A stretch of 23,943 nt of DNA from NCBI GenBank assembly GCA_963581185.1, contig CAUZOB010000060.1, positions 1 to 23,943 of the forward strand. The letters are read 5' to 3'. Under the pieces are notes generated by a model. That model had not been told where the DNA came from, did no database searches, and saw only the letters and a program-made list of their open reading frames with translations. The position numbers and the translations under genes are program-made. Below, piece after piece: positions 7,033 to 15,775 of this stretch. The stretch comes from SAT2750 sp963581185. Its GTDB lineage: Bacteria > Planctomycetota > Planctomycetia > Pirellulales > Pirellulaceae. Positions within the stretch are counted from its first letter, which is position 1. Every line of letters starts with the position of its first letter.

Positions 7033-7866
7033 CGGTTCACTACCGCTCGACCGGTTAGCCAGCGGACGGGCAGGAACGCTGGAGATCAGCTGCACAAATC
7101 GCTGCTTGATCTCTGGCTGGACCCGTGTCATGCGATTCACATAACGCTCCAGTGCCGCCGGATTCTGCTCCGCCGCTTCGTAAACCTGGGCCACGAAACG
7201 GGTCGACTCGCGGAAGTTGTGCTCCACCACTTTGTCCACAAGTGGCTTCAGCGTGCGAGCAAAGAACTCACTGGTGATATCATCCAGCTGGGCGTGCACT
7301 TCCATCCGCTGGATGACCAGCGGGCGTCCCTGCTGCTGACGGTATTCGGTCGCCAGCACCAGCAGGCATCGCCCCTTCAATTGCTGTTGGAGGATCGGAC
7401 CAGTGAAAGCCCCCTCGGCAAAGAACAGGTGTAAATCGGGACTGCCGTAAACCAACTCCAGCTCGCTGCTGGCACCGTTGCCGTCACGCGTATGAAAATG
7501 AAAGTCGCCATCTCGCCGCATCTGTATGCGGGTTATACCCATCTGCCGCCAGATGTTGACCGCAATCTCCGGGTTCCGTACCAGGTGCAGGTACAGTTCC
7601 TTGTTGCACATCACCTCCCGCTCCGATAATCGGCAGACAACGCTGCTGTTCCCAATCACCGCCTCGATTCGGCGTCGGGACTCCACTGTCAGCTTGGTCA
7701 GCGGAATGGAATCGACCAGTGACGGTCGGCTCGGTGAGCTCGTCAGGATCGGCAACCTGATCTGTGCATCTGCGATGAGTGAGCTGCTGAAGAACAGCAG
7801 CAGCGTCAGCAGGCAGAGACGACCACCGCTGGTAGCGGCGTGAATAATTCGAATAAGGCTGTGCAC
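7021..7866 (-). CDS. Secreted protein of unknown function
   Basis: A 281-aa protein that I do not recognise; it has the look of a conserved planctomycete exported protein. From GTG 7866 it begins with a good signal peptide: basic start, hydrophobic core LCLLTLLLFFSSSLI (residues 17-31) and a likely cut after ADA (34). The mature part has two cysteines (CRLSEREVMC) followed by LYLHLVRNPEIAVNIWRQMGIT, a beta-rich middle and a helical C-terminus (about 210-275). An SRPBCC/START-like fold is possible but I cannot show it. The frame stays open to another GTG at 7914, but a hairpin covers that site, and GGGGGA ten bases before 7866 favours the shorter form. The stop overlaps the end of the fusion gene by 12 bases. 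Confidence 0.6.
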   Translation of the reverse strand: MHSLIRIIHAATSGGRLCLLTLLLFFSSSLIADAQIRLPILTSSPSRPSLVDSIPLTKLTVESRRRIEAVIGNSSVVCRLSEREVMCNKELYLHLVRNPEIAVNIWRQMGITRIQMRRDGDFHFHTRDGNGASSELELVYGSPDLHLFFAEGAFTGPILQQQLKGRCLLVLATEYRQQQGRPLVIQRMEVHAQLDDITSEFFARTLKPLVDKVVEHNFRESTRFVAQVYEAAEQNPAALERYVNRMTRVQPEIKQRFVQLISSVPARPLANRSSGSEPLRR

Positions 7867-8185
7867 TTTCGACCTGTCCCCCTCTGCTTCATGTGCCCGG
7901 AACCCAACGGGCACCCTTTACTTTTCGGCTTAGTCAGCGAGCGGATTCGAGTTTGACCTGGAGGAATGCTGCTGTACTGATGGTGCGACTATCGCCAGCT
8001 TGCGCGCTTTACCCAGATTCGGCAGACGTTGTGCAAAGCGAGGCAAGTCAGTGGAGGCTGGCAAGCTGGGCTGGCAGCGGTCACGAATTTACGCTTGAGC
8101 CAGTCGGCTGGTTTGGATACAAGTTGCCGAGTTGTTTTCATCCGGCGGGCATAACAGCCGCCCCTGCGCCAGAAGAGACGAGAAA
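7867..8185. other. Divergent intergenic region with one hairpin
   Basis: About 320 bases lie between the unknown secreted protein (minus) and the SH3-like protein (plus). The only clear structure is the inverted repeat at 7893-7914, listed separately. A TTGACC at 7953-7958 has no good -10 partner. The short open frames here have no recognisable coding character. Confidence 0.5.
7873..7930. repeat. Hairpin element with GGGGACAGG edge, possible REP/MITE relic
   Basis: GTGCCCG (7893-7899) and CGGGCAC (7908-7914) form a perfect 7-bp inverted repeat with an eight-base loop. On one side is CCTGTCCCCC, and on the other CCTTTACTTTT. The string GGGGACAGG beside a palindrome resembles short palindromic repeats mobilised by RAYT transposases. 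The hairpin plus T-rich tail also resembles a rho-independent terminator on the plus strand, but no plus-strand gene ends just upstream. Confidence 0.35.
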
Positions 8186-9358
8186 ATGAAACTGCGCTCG
8201 GCCCTGCTCTGTCTCTGCTGGCTGTTGTCAGCCAGCTGTACGCTGCTGGCCCAGCCGGCTCTTCCGTACCTCGCGACGGTGACCCAGGAGGGAGCCCGGC
8301 TGGTTTGTGGTCCGGGCCACGATTTCTATACCTGCAGCCGTCTGCCTGCTGGTACCAGGCTGGAGGTGCTGGCGACGCACCAGGCTGGCTTCCTGGCGGT
8401 CTTGCCACCACGCGGCAGCACCAGCTGGGTCGCGGCCGATGACATCCATCTGCGCCAGGCTGGGCAGGGTGAAGTTGTCCGGCCCAACTCGGTCAGCTGG
8501 ATCGGCAGCCAATTGAATACACCACGGGATCATCGTTGGCAAATCCAGCTGAAAATCGGCAGCCGGCTGACACTCCACGATCAACAGAACCTGCAGATTC
8601 GCAGCGACCTCCCTGCGGCGCGGTACTACAGAGTGACGCCGCCAGCCGGGGAGTATCGCTGGATTGCTGCCAGTGACATCTCGCCGCGCCTGCCGGGTGT
8701 CGCAACAGGGCCACTCGATCCAGTCCGCAGGGCAGCTTTTCAGCAACCACTGACAGATCTGGCCAGGCCGGCAATCCAGCGGGCCAGCGGCTGGCGCAGC
8801 CGGCATGATGAGTCACCACCTGCTCGCCTGGCCAAGCTGCCGGCTGACGAGAACCGGTCCATCTCTGGCGGTGATACTGGCCGGCAGCTATCGCTGATGG
8901 ACGCCCGCCTGGCACAGCTGATGGCTACCAACAGCAGTGCTGGCCAGTTCGCAGCCCTGCGAGCATCTCTCGAGCAATTACTGGCCCGCGACCTGGCTGC
9001 CGATCAACGCACTCGGGCCCGGCTGCTGGCCGCGCGATTGGGTGAGTATCAGCAGCTTCAACAGCAACGAATCTCCGTCTCCGCTAACCAGTCCGGTTCG
9101 ATCTACGACGTCTCCGGCTGGCTAATGAAAGTGCATGCAGGTACACGCCGGGCTCCACCGTTTGCGATCCTTGATGACGACGGCCAGGTTCTGGAGTTTG
9201 CCTCGCCAGCTCCCGGACTGAATCTGCACCGTTACCTGAAAAAGCGAGTCGGCGTGTTTGGCTACAAGAGCTACCTGCCCGAATTGAAGACGCCGCACAT
9301 CACGGTCTACCGGATTATCGATCTGGCCCGGCATCCACCAGCGACCCGGGGCCAGTAG
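8186..9358 (+). CDS. Exported protein with two SH3-like domains and a conserved C-terminal module
   Basis: A 390-aa protein. Residues 1-23 are a signal peptide (MKLRSALLCLCWLLSASCTLLAQ). Residues about 28-90 look like a bacterial SH3 domain (ARLVCGPGHDFYTCSRLPAGTRLEVLA...WVAADDIHL), and about 103-166 a second, more diverged copy ending WIAASDI. A polar linker with a helical stretch (235-295) follows. Residues about 305-382 form a module seen in planctomycete SH3 proteins: YDVSGWLMKVH, APPFAILDDDGQVL, PAPGLNLHRYLKKRVGVFG and TVYRIIDL, perhaps an OB-like barrel. Such proteins probably bind cell-envelope polymers or other proteins; the ligand is unknown. ATG 8186 is chosen over the upstream ATG 8132 because it starts the signal peptide directly and has a purine-rich GAGACGAG before it. 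Confidence 0.7.
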   Translation: MKLRSALLCLCWLLSASCTLLAQPALPYLATVTQEGARLVCGPGHDFYTCSRLPAGTRLEVLATHQAGFLAVLPPRGSTSWVAADDIHLRQAGQGEVVRPNSVSWIGSQLNTPRDHRWQIQLKIGSRLTLHDQQNLQIRSDLPAARYYRVTPPAGEYRWIAASDISPRLPGVATGPLDPVRRAAFQQPLTDLARPAIQRASGWRSRHDESPPARLAKLPADENRSISGGDTGRQLSLMDARLAQLMATNSSAGQFAALRASLEQLLARDLAADQRTRARLLAARLGEYQQLQQQRISVSANQSGSIYDVSGWLMKVHAGTRRAPPFAILDDDGQVLEFASPAPGLNLHRYLKKRVGVFGYKSYLPELKTPHITVYRIIDLARHPPATRGQ

Positions 9359-9381
9359 TCCCAGGCGGCAGCGGAGGGACT

Positions 9382-10188
9382 CTAGAACTGATGGCCTGCC
9401 TGGGGACCATCCCTGGTGGTCGTGAGGATTTCAGGCCCTTCTTCGGTCATCAGGATGGAATGTTCGAACTGAGCAGACAGGGTGCTGTCCGCTGTTCGCA
9501 CGGTCCAGTTGTCGCTACGGTCCAGCCGTGCTCGCTGCGTACCGACATTGATCATCGGCTCGATCGTGAAACAGATACCTGCTGGAATACGAACTCGATC
9601 CTGGTCAGGAAACACACCGGGGCAGTGGGGGATGGATGGATCCTGGTGAAACTGGCGTCCCAGTCCATGTCCCACGTATTCCTGCACGACGCTGAAGCCA
9701 TAGCTATCGGCCTGATTCTTGATCGTGTGACCGATGTCGCCGATTTGGGTATTGGGTTTGAGTGCCTCGATCGCAAGATACAGGCTGTCAAAGGCACACT
9801 GGGTGACCTGGCGAGCCTGCTCGCTGACTTCGCCTAACAAGAAAGTTTCCGACTGATCGCCGAACCAGCCGTCGACGATTGTTGTCAGATCTACGTTCAC
9901 GATATCCCCATCTTCGAGCACCTGCTCACCGGGAATTCCATGGCAGATGACTTCGTTGATACTGGTACAGCAGCTGCGTGGAAACCCGCGATAACCGAGG
10001 CAGGCTGGCAGGTGGCCATGATCGAGCGTGTATTGATGGACCAGTTCATCAATTCGACCGGTCGTTACACCGACCTCGACGTGTGGGCGAACGAAGTCCA
10101 TCAGCTCGGCGTTAAAGCGACCGGCCGCGCGCATCGAATCGCGTTCCGCGGTACCGAGACTGAGGGCCTGCAAGCTGGGTCGACGCAT
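9382..10188 (-). CDS. map: Methionine aminopeptidase, type I
   Basis: A 268-aa cytoplasmic metalloenzyme that removes the initiator methionine from new proteins. All five metal ligands are present: D100 (NVDLT), D111 (GWFGDQSETF), H174 (YVGHGLGRQFH), E210 (FTIEPM) and E242 (QFEHSIL). The substrate-binding histidines H83 (ICHGIPG) and H181 are also there. The N-terminus is short, without the zinc-finger extension of some MAPs, and the length suits type Ia. ATG 10188 is the first start; the next in-frame Met (residue 19) would cut into the first helix. A small hairpin, GCCCC-GTCA-GGGGC (plus-strand 10220-10233), lies in the leader. The gene is transcribed away from leuS. Confidence 0.93.
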   Translation of the reverse strand: MRRPSLQALSLGTAERDSMRAAGRFNAELMDFVRPHVEVGVTTGRIDELVHQYTLDHGHLPACLGYRGFPRSCCTSINEVICHGIPGEQVLEDGDIVNVDLTTIVDGWFGDQSETFLLGEVSEQARQVTQCAFDSLYLAIEALKPNTQIGDIGHTIKNQADSYGFSVVQEYVGHGLGRQFHQDPSIPHCPGVFPDQDRVRIPAGICFTIEPMINVGTQRARLDRSDNWTVRTADSTLSAQFEHSILMTEEGPEILTTTRDGPQAGHQF

Positions 10189-10369
10189 GACACGGGGATC
10201 CTGGCACGTTGTCGCTGCTGCCCCGTCAGGGGCCCGAACTGAGAGCTGTCAGCAGGGCAGGGTCCGCTGCCGCTACTGGAAAAGACGAGTCTAACGCACT
10301 GGCTAGGGCGGGAGTATCCGGGTCGTTGCTGTTTTGTTTTGCGGTTGACTGAATCGAACAGATCTCGGT

Positions 10370-10398
10370 TTGCCAGCCTGCGACTGAGTTCCTAGAAT
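10370..10398 (+). promoter_or_regulatory. Predicted sigma70-type promoter of leuS
   Basis: TTGCCA (10370-10375) and TAGAAT (10393-10398) are each one base off consensus and are separated by exactly 17 bases. Transcription would begin near 10405, leaving a leader of about 45 bases before the leuS ATG. The -10 box overlaps ATG 10397, which argues against that upstream start. Confidence 0.6.
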
Positions 10399-10433
10399 GA
10401 CCGATTCCGTCTGTCCCGAGCTGCTGCTGGCGC

Positions 10434-10440
10434 GGAGGAG
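10434..10440 (+). promoter_or_regulatory. Shine-Dalgarno deciding the leuS start
   Basis: GGAGGAG lies ten bases before ATG 10451. The protein from there, MPKYNPAIIEPKWQAYW, is the standard LeuS N-terminus, so the extra 18 codons upstream are not coding. Confidence 0.75.
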
Positions 10441-10450
10441 TTACTGCACC

Positions 10451-13288
10451 ATGCCAAAATACAATCCGGCCATCATCGAGCCGAAATGGCAAGCCTACTG
10501 GGAAGAACACGACACCTTTCGTGCTGTCGATCTCCCCAGTCGTGAAAAGCGTTACGTGCTTGACATGTTTCCTTATCCCAGTGGAGACGGCCTGCACGTC
10601 GGTCATCCCGAGGGCTACACGGCAACCGACATCACCTGCCGTTTCCTGCGCATGCAGGGCATCGATGTACTGCACCCGATGGGCTTCGATGCCTTCGGTT
10701 TGCCGGCCGAAGAGCATGCCATCCGCACCAACACGCCGCCCCGCCTGCAGACGGAACGGAACATTAAAACATTCACTCGCCAGCTGAAGATGCTGGGTTT
10801 CAGTTACGACTGGAAGCGAAAGATCGCCACCACCGACGTGGAGTACTTTCGCTGGACCCAGTGGATTTTCCTGCTGCTCTTCGATACCTGGTTTGATCCT
10901 GCTACCGAGCAGGGGCGTCCGATCAGCGAATTACCTATCCCCGACGATGTGACTGCCGCCGGAGAACGGGCGGTGCGCGAGTTCCAGGACGATCATCGGC
11001 TGGCATTCCAGGCCGATGCACTGGTCAACTGGTGTCCCGAGCTGGGTACGGTGCTGGCCAACGAGGAAGTTATTGACGGTCTCAGCGAGCGGGGAGGCCA
11101 TCCGGTCACACGGATGCCGCTGCGCCAGTGGATGCTGCGGATCACCGCTTACGCCGGCCGACTGGAGGACGACCTCGAGCAGGTCGACTGGCCCACAGGC
11201 ATCAAGAAGCTGCAGTGCGACTGGATCGGCCGCAGCGAGGGTGCCGAGGTGGACTTTTACATTGGCCCGCCAGGCGACTTTGCCAGCTGGCAGGCAGCTC
11301 GCAGCGAATCAGGCTTCAGCCGCAAGCCGGACGAGAGCGTCTTGCGAATCTACACCACCCGGCCCGACACGCTGTTCGGTGCCACTTACATGGTGCTCTC
11401 GCCCGAGCATCCGCTGGTCGACGCATTGACGAGCAGCGACCAGCAGCAGCAGGTGCAGCAGTACCAGCAGCAGGCTGCTGCCAAGAGTGACCGCGAGCGG
11501 ACAGAGGACAACCGGGCCAAGACAGGCGTCTACACTGGGACCGAGGCGATCAACCCGGTCAATGGCCAGCCGATTCCGATCTGGATCGCGGACTATGTGC
11601 TGGCCAGTTACGGGACCGGTGCCATCATGGCCGTACCAGCGCATGACGAGCGGGATTACGAGTTTGCCCGACAATACGAGCTGGCGATCGTGGCGGTTGT
11701 CGATCCGGGCGAGCAGGCAGACCTTGACCGGGATGCCCTGCTGGCTGGCGACACCTGCTTCAGCGGGCATGGAACGGCAATCAACAGTGGTGAGTTTGAC
11801 GGAACCAGTACGGCTGACTTCAAACAGCAGATCAGCCAGCAACTTGCAGAACAGGGGTGCGGCCGCCAGGCGGTCAACTACAAGCTCCGTGACTGGCTCT
11901 TCAGCCGGCAGCGATTCTGGGGTGAGCCCTTTCCCGTCCTGCACGAGCTGGATGACGAGGGCCATCCGAATGGCCTGGTACGGGCCGTGCCACTCGACCA
12001 GCTACCGGTCAACTTGCCGGAGATTGAAGACTACAAACCACACGGCCGCCCCGAGCCTCCATTGGCAAAAGCAGACGACGACTGGCTCTATCCGGTCATT
12101 GATGGCCAACGCTACAGGCGGGAAACCAACACTATGCCGCAGTGGGCCGGTTCCTGCTGGTACTACCTGCGGTTCATCGATCCCGACAACGATCAGGTCC
12201 TTGTCGACCCCGACAAGGAGCGGGCCTGGATGCCGGTGGACCTTTACATTGGCGGTGCAGAACACGCCGTGCTGCACCTGCTCTACTCTCGCTTCTGGCA
12301 CAAGGTGTTGTACGACCGCGGTCATGTCAGCACGGAGGAGCCATTCCAGCGACTGGTTAACCAGGGGATGATCCTCGGCGAAATGGAATTCACCGGTTAC
12401 CGGGATGAGGCTGGCAACTGGGTCGAGTCCCAGGCCGTGGGGCGGGACGGTGAAGGCAACAGTCTGCACCGCGAGAGTGGCAGCAGGGTGACCGCAGAGC
12501 AGCTGGATGCGCAACAAGTCTGCAAGCAGGGTGATATCTTTGTGCGTCTCGACGAGCCGCAGGTGCAGGTCGATTCACGAGCCTACAAGATGTCCAAGAG
12601 TCGTGGCAACGTCGTCAACCCGGACGTGATCGTGGATCAATACGGCGCCGATTCACTGCGACTTTACGAGATGTTCATGGGGCCACTGGAGGCGACCAAG
12701 CCCTGGAGCATGGCGGGCGTAAACGGCGTGCGCAATTTTCTCGACCGTGTCTGGCGGATGATCGTGGATGCTGCTGCCGATGAGTTCCAGTTGAACGTGG
12801 CGGTGCAGGACGTGCAGGCCAGCGACGACCAGCTGCGGCAGCTCCACAAGACAATCCAGGCGGTCACTCGCGATACCGATTCACTCAGTTTCAACACCGC
12901 TATATCCCGTATGATGGAGTTCGTCAACTTTTTCACCAAGCAGGAAATACGACCTCAGAGCATCATGCAGCAGTTCATTCTGCTGGTCTCACCCTACGCA
13001 CCGCATCTGGCGGAAGAACTCTGGCAGCTGCTTGGTGGCGAAGGGTCGCTGGCCTACCAGGACTGGCCCGAGTATGACGAATCGTTGACCGTCGACGACC
13101 TGGTCGAGATTCCTGTCCAGGTCCAGGGCAAGTTGCGGGGCAAGATCCAGGCGGCCCCTGACAGCAGCGCTGAGCAGCTGGAAGAGATGGCCCGTGGCGA
13201 TGAAAAGATTGCCGCCCTGCTGGCAGACTGCGAAGTGGTCAAGGTGATCACGGTCCCAGGTCGGCTGGTCAATTTCGTGATCAAGTGA
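10451..13288 (+). CDS. leuS: Leucyl-tRNA synthetase
   Basis: A 945-aa class I aminoacyl-tRNA synthetase charging tRNA-Leu. The HIGH signature is HVGH (49-52) and the KMSKS signature is KMSKS (713-717). The CP1 editing domain has the threonine-rich TTRPDTLFG (302-310) and the conserved Asp D399 in GTGAIMAVPAHDERD, so editing of mischarged tRNA should work. In the first zinc-binding region only one cysteine of the usual knuckle remains (C195, in NWCPELGTVLANEEVIDGLSERGGHPV), a pattern known from other LeuS lineages that lack this zinc. An insertion precedes KMSKS (GYRDEAGNWVESQAVGRDGEGNSLHRESG). The C-terminal anticodon-binding and extension domains are complete. It ends directly against the convergent lpdA stop. 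Confidence 0.95.
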   Translation: MPKYNPAIIEPKWQAYWEEHDTFRAVDLPSREKRYVLDMFPYPSGDGLHVGHPEGYTATDITCRFLRMQGIDVLHPMGFDAFGLPAEEHAIRTNTPPRLQTERNIKTFTRQLKMLGFSYDWKRKIATTDVEYFRWTQWIFLLLFDTWFDPATEQGRPISELPIPDDVTAAGERAVREFQDDHRLAFQADALVNWCPELGTVLANEEVIDGLSERGGHPVTRMPLRQWMLRITAYAGRLEDDLEQVDWPTGIKKLQCDWIGRSEGAEVDFYIGPPGDFASWQAARSESGFSRKPDESVLRIYTTRPDTLFGATYMVLSPEHPLVDALTSSDQQQQVQQYQQQAAAKSDRERTEDNRAKTGVYTGTEAINPVNGQPIPIWIADYVLASYGTGAIMAVPAHDERDYEFARQYELAIVAVVDPGEQADLDRDALLAGDTCFSGHGTAINSGEFDGTSTADFKQQISQQLAEQGCGRQAVNYKLRDWLFSRQRFWGEPFPVLHELDDEGHPNGLVRAVPLDQLPVNLPEIEDYKPHGRPEPPLAKADDDWLYPVIDGQRYRRETNTMPQWAGSCWYYLRFIDPDNDQVLVDPDKERAWMPVDLYIGGAEHAVLHLLYSRFWHKVLYDRGHVSTEEPFQRLVNQGMILGEMEFTGYRDEAGNWVESQAVGRDGEGNSLHRESGSRVTAEQLDAQQVCKQGDIFVRLDEPQVQVDSRAYKMSKSRGNVVNPDVIVDQYGADSLRLYEMFMGPLEATKPWSMAGVNGVRNFLDRVWRMIVDAAADEFQLNVAVQDVQASDDQLRQLHKTIQAVTRDTDSLSFNTAISRMMEFVNFFTKQEIRPQSIMQQFILLVSPYAPHLAEELWQLLGGEGSLAYQDWPEYDESLTVDDLVEIPVQVQGKLRGKIQAAPDSSAEQLEEMARGDEKIAALLADCEVVKVITVPGRLVNFVIK

Positions 13289-14695
13289 TCACGAACTTTC
13301 GAGGCCTTCGATGGACTGCCCGAGGTAGATATCCGCGGCACCGGCGAGTGTCTCGCTGAGTGTTGGATGTGGGTGAATGGCATCGGCCAGTTGATCGGCA
13401 GTCAGACCGTTCTGGATCGCCACCACCGCCTCGGCGATCAGCTCGCCAGCACCTGGCCCGACCAGCCCGCAACCGAGCAGCTGGCCTGTTTCTGCATCGA
13501 CCGTCCACCTGGTAAGTCCCTCGATGCGCCCGATTGCCTGGGCCCGTCCGCTGGCTCCCCAGGGAAAGCTGACCGTCCTCAGTTTTTCGTCATCCCCCGC
13601 CTGCTGACCGACCCAGGCGATTTCCGGATCAGTAAAGATGACTGCCGGAACAAGTGACCGATCGGCTGCCGCAGGATCTCCCAGCAGTGCTGCCACGGCC
13701 CGACGGGCATCGGCGGTCGCCTTGTGGGCCAGCATGGGCTGGCCGGCCAGATCGCCAATCGCCAGCAGGTGCGGATCGGCGGTCTGCATCTGGTCATCCA
13801 CCACCACGAATCCATCGTCATCGATCGTAGCTGCTGTATTTTCCAGGCCTAGCTGTTGGCTGGCGGGGCGACGGCCGGTCGCCACCAGAACGCGGTCAAA
13901 CAGCTCCTGCCGGGATTCACCAGCGCTGTCGACAATCGTCACCTCGACCTGCTGATCAGCGGCATTGATCTGTTCCACGCGGCTGGAGAGCCAGCACGAT
14001 TCGAACTGCCGGCGGACGATCCGGGCCAGCGGCTTGACCAGTTCCGGATCGACCCCAGCTAACAGCTGGTCGGTCATTTCCACCAGCGAGACCTGCGAAC
14101 CGAGCCGCGCGTAGACACTGCCCAGTTCCAGACCGATATAACCGCCACCGACAACCAGCAGGCGCTGGGGTACATCCGTCAGCTCGAGGGCGGCAGTCGA
14201 ATCCATCACTCGCGGGCTCTCCACGTCAAAGACCGCTGGCAGCTGCGGGACGGAGCCTGTGGCCAGGATGCAGTGGTCAAAGTCGAGGGTTTCGGGAATA
14301 TCACCTGCGCCGCCGGCTGGCGTGAGTTGCAGGGAGCTGGACGAGGTCAGGCGGGCCGTTGCCTGCAGTAAAGTCAGTTGCCGTTTGGTGGCCAGCATCG
14401 CCAGGCCCTTGCCCAGATTAGTGATGATCCGCTGCTTGCGTTCTCGCAACTTGTCGAGATCGATCTGCGGCTGGCCGTAGCTCACGCCCCAGTCCCGCTC
14501 GAGCTGCTCAACTTCGGCCATCACCCGAACGGTATGCAAGAGTGCTTTGGAGGGAATACAGCCTTCCAGCAGGCAGGTCCCACCGAGCTGGTTGCGGGGA
14601 TCGACAAGAGCCACATCGATGCCACGGCTGGCGGCCAGGAAAGCTGCTGCATATCCGCCGGGTCCACCGCCGAGGATAACCAGTTGCTGGTGCAT
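13289..14695 (-). CDS. lpdA: Dihydrolipoyl dehydrogenase
   Basis: A 468-aa flavoprotein that reoxidises dihydrolipoamide with NAD+, serving as E3 of 2-oxo acid dehydrogenase complexes or the glycine cleavage system. The N-terminal FAD motif is GGGPGGYAAAF (9-19). The redox disulphide is C41-C46 in GGTCLLEGCIPSK, where the usual LNVGC is LLEGC. The NAD-binding motif is VVGGGYIGLELGSVYARLG, and the second FAD region is LAIGDLAGQPMLAHKA. The C-terminal catalytic pair is H443/E448 in HPHPTLSE, so all key residues are present. No E1 or E2 genes are nearby. The ATG lies nine bases after the rpsD stop, which suggests one transcript with rpsD. Confidence 0.93.
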   Translation of the reverse strand: MHQQLVILGGGPGGYAAAFLAASRGIDVALVDPRNQLGGTCLLEGCIPSKALLHTVRVMAEVEQLERDWGVSYGQPQIDLDKLRERKQRIITNLGKGLAMLATKRQLTLLQATARLTSSSSLQLTPAGGAGDIPETLDFDHCILATGSVPQLPAVFDVESPRVMDSTAALELTDVPQRLLVVGGGYIGLELGSVYARLGSQVSLVEMTDQLLAGVDPELVKPLARIVRRQFESCWLSSRVEQINAADQQVEVTIVDSAGESRQELFDRVLVATGRRPASQQLGLENTAATIDDDGFVVVDDQMQTADPHLLAIGDLAGQPMLAHKATADARRAVAALLGDPAAADRSLVPAVIFTDPEIAWVGQQAGDDEKLRTVSFPWGASGRAQAIGRIEGLTRWTVDAETGQLLGCGLVGPGAGELIAEAVVAIQNGLTADQLADAIHPHPTLSETLAGAADIYLGQSIEGLESS

Positions 14696-14704
14696 TCGCT
14701 TGGA

Positions 14705-15313
14705 TCAGCGAGAGAGGAATTCGACGACTATGTTGACGTCGATTGGCAGGCTAATGTCGGACGCTCCGGGGTTACCCTGAACCGTAACACGCAAAGTCTC
14801 GTTATCCAGTGTGATCCACTCCATCGGCTCCGTCGCCGAGAGCGCGATGAGTCGCTGGTACAGTTGCAGCAGGTTGTTGCGACGCTTGACTGTGATAATG
14901 TCACCAGGTCGCATCATGTAGGAGGGCTTGGTCACCTTCACGCCATTCACCTGGAAATGACCATGCACGACGCCCTGCCGAGCTTGCAGACGAGTCTGGG
15001 TCATGCCTGATCGACGCAGCACGTTATCCAGTCGACGCTCGCACATCAGCAACAGGTTTTCACCTGTGTTACCGGGCTTTCGTGAGACCCCAGTGAAATA
15101 TCGACGCAGCTGTTTTTCGCCAAGCCCGTAGTAATGCTTGATCTTCTGCTTTTCCATCAAGGCCAGGCCATAGTTAGATGGGCGGCGGCCTCGGACGTGC
15201 ATTCCTGGCGGACTATCACGACGGTCCATGGCCCGTACAGCACCGGCGTTTTCATACACCATGCTGCTCAGTCGGCGATTAATTCTGCCCTTGGGACCTG
15301 TGTAACGACCCAT
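14705..15313 (-). CDS. rpsD: 30S ribosomal protein S4
   Basis: A 202-aa primary-binding protein of the small subunit, which nucleates assembly on the 5' domain of 16S rRNA. The N-terminus MGRYTGPKGRINRRL is typical, followed by KQKIKHYYGLGEKQLRRYF and the S4 RNA-binding domain (about residues 90-155: RLDNVLRRSGMTQTRLQARQGVVHGHFQVNGVKV). It lacks the four N-terminal zinc cysteines, so it is the C-minus type. The start at 15313 fits the protein family and has GGAGAG (plus-strand 15324-15329) ten bases upstream; six further codons open to 15331 are not expected. It is not beside rpsM, rpsK or rpoA as in the classical alpha operon, but ahead of lpdA. Confidence 0.95.
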   Translation of the reverse strand: MGRYTGPKGRINRRLSSMVYENAGAVRAMDRRDSPPGMHVRGRRPSNYGLALMEKQKIKHYYGLGEKQLRRYFTGVSRKPGNTGENLLLMCERRLDNVLRRSGMTQTRLQARQGVVHGHFQVNGVKVTKPSYMMRPGDIITVKRRNNLLQLYQRLIALSATEPMEWITLDNETLRVTVQGNPGASDISLPIDVNIVVEFLSR

Positions 15314-15775
15314 CGTCAGTAAGCTCTCCACGCAGTGCGAATGAACCGGTCATGTTGTGATAAAAATGCAACCGGCAGACTACCGATAGTCGCAAAAACC
15401 AATCCGACTGGCAAGGGGGGGAGTCGGCCAAAGTAGGAGCCGGGGGGGCCGGTGGTTACAGGATCAGGCGGTCCAGCTGCTTATCGGGGGATCTTTCCGC
15501 GATCCTCCGCGTCTGTTCTGGGATCTCCTGACTTGATCCAGAACGAGTTCACGACAGAGAAGCAGAGCTCCGCTTGAAGGCTGGCTTGACCAAAACGCCT
15601 CGCAGGGCGCCGTGATGTGCGGGTCGACGCAGGCAACTGTTCAGCTGGAATGCAGGTCGCCGTTCTGTTAAGATTGCGCCGTCGCCGACCGGCATGACCC
15701 CTGCGGAACTCCGGGACATGCTGCAGATTCACCCCCACCTCCGGCCAAGATTTCCTTCCTCCTGAAGAGCGCCGC
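15314..15775. other. Divergent intergenic region between rpsD and the DUF1549 gene
   Basis: About 460 bases without a gene that I can support. It holds a small stem GACTA-CCGA-TAGTC (15377-15390) in the rpsD leader, where S4-type autoregulation would act if present, and G-runs at 15413-15422 and 15441-15447. TAAGAT at 15669-15674 could be a -10 for the DUF1549 gene but lacks a good -35. The open frames here do not resemble proteins I know. Confidence 0.5.

Noticed and set aside
10397..10450. Longer leuS start at ATG 10397
   Set aside because: The ATG overlaps the predicted -10 box. The extra residues are not LeuS-like, and a strong Shine-Dalgarno precedes ATG 10451.
15314..15331. Six-codon N-terminal extension of rpsD
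   Set aside because: S4 proteins start at MGRYTGP, and the Shine-Dalgarno at plus 15324-15329 lies inside the proposed extension.
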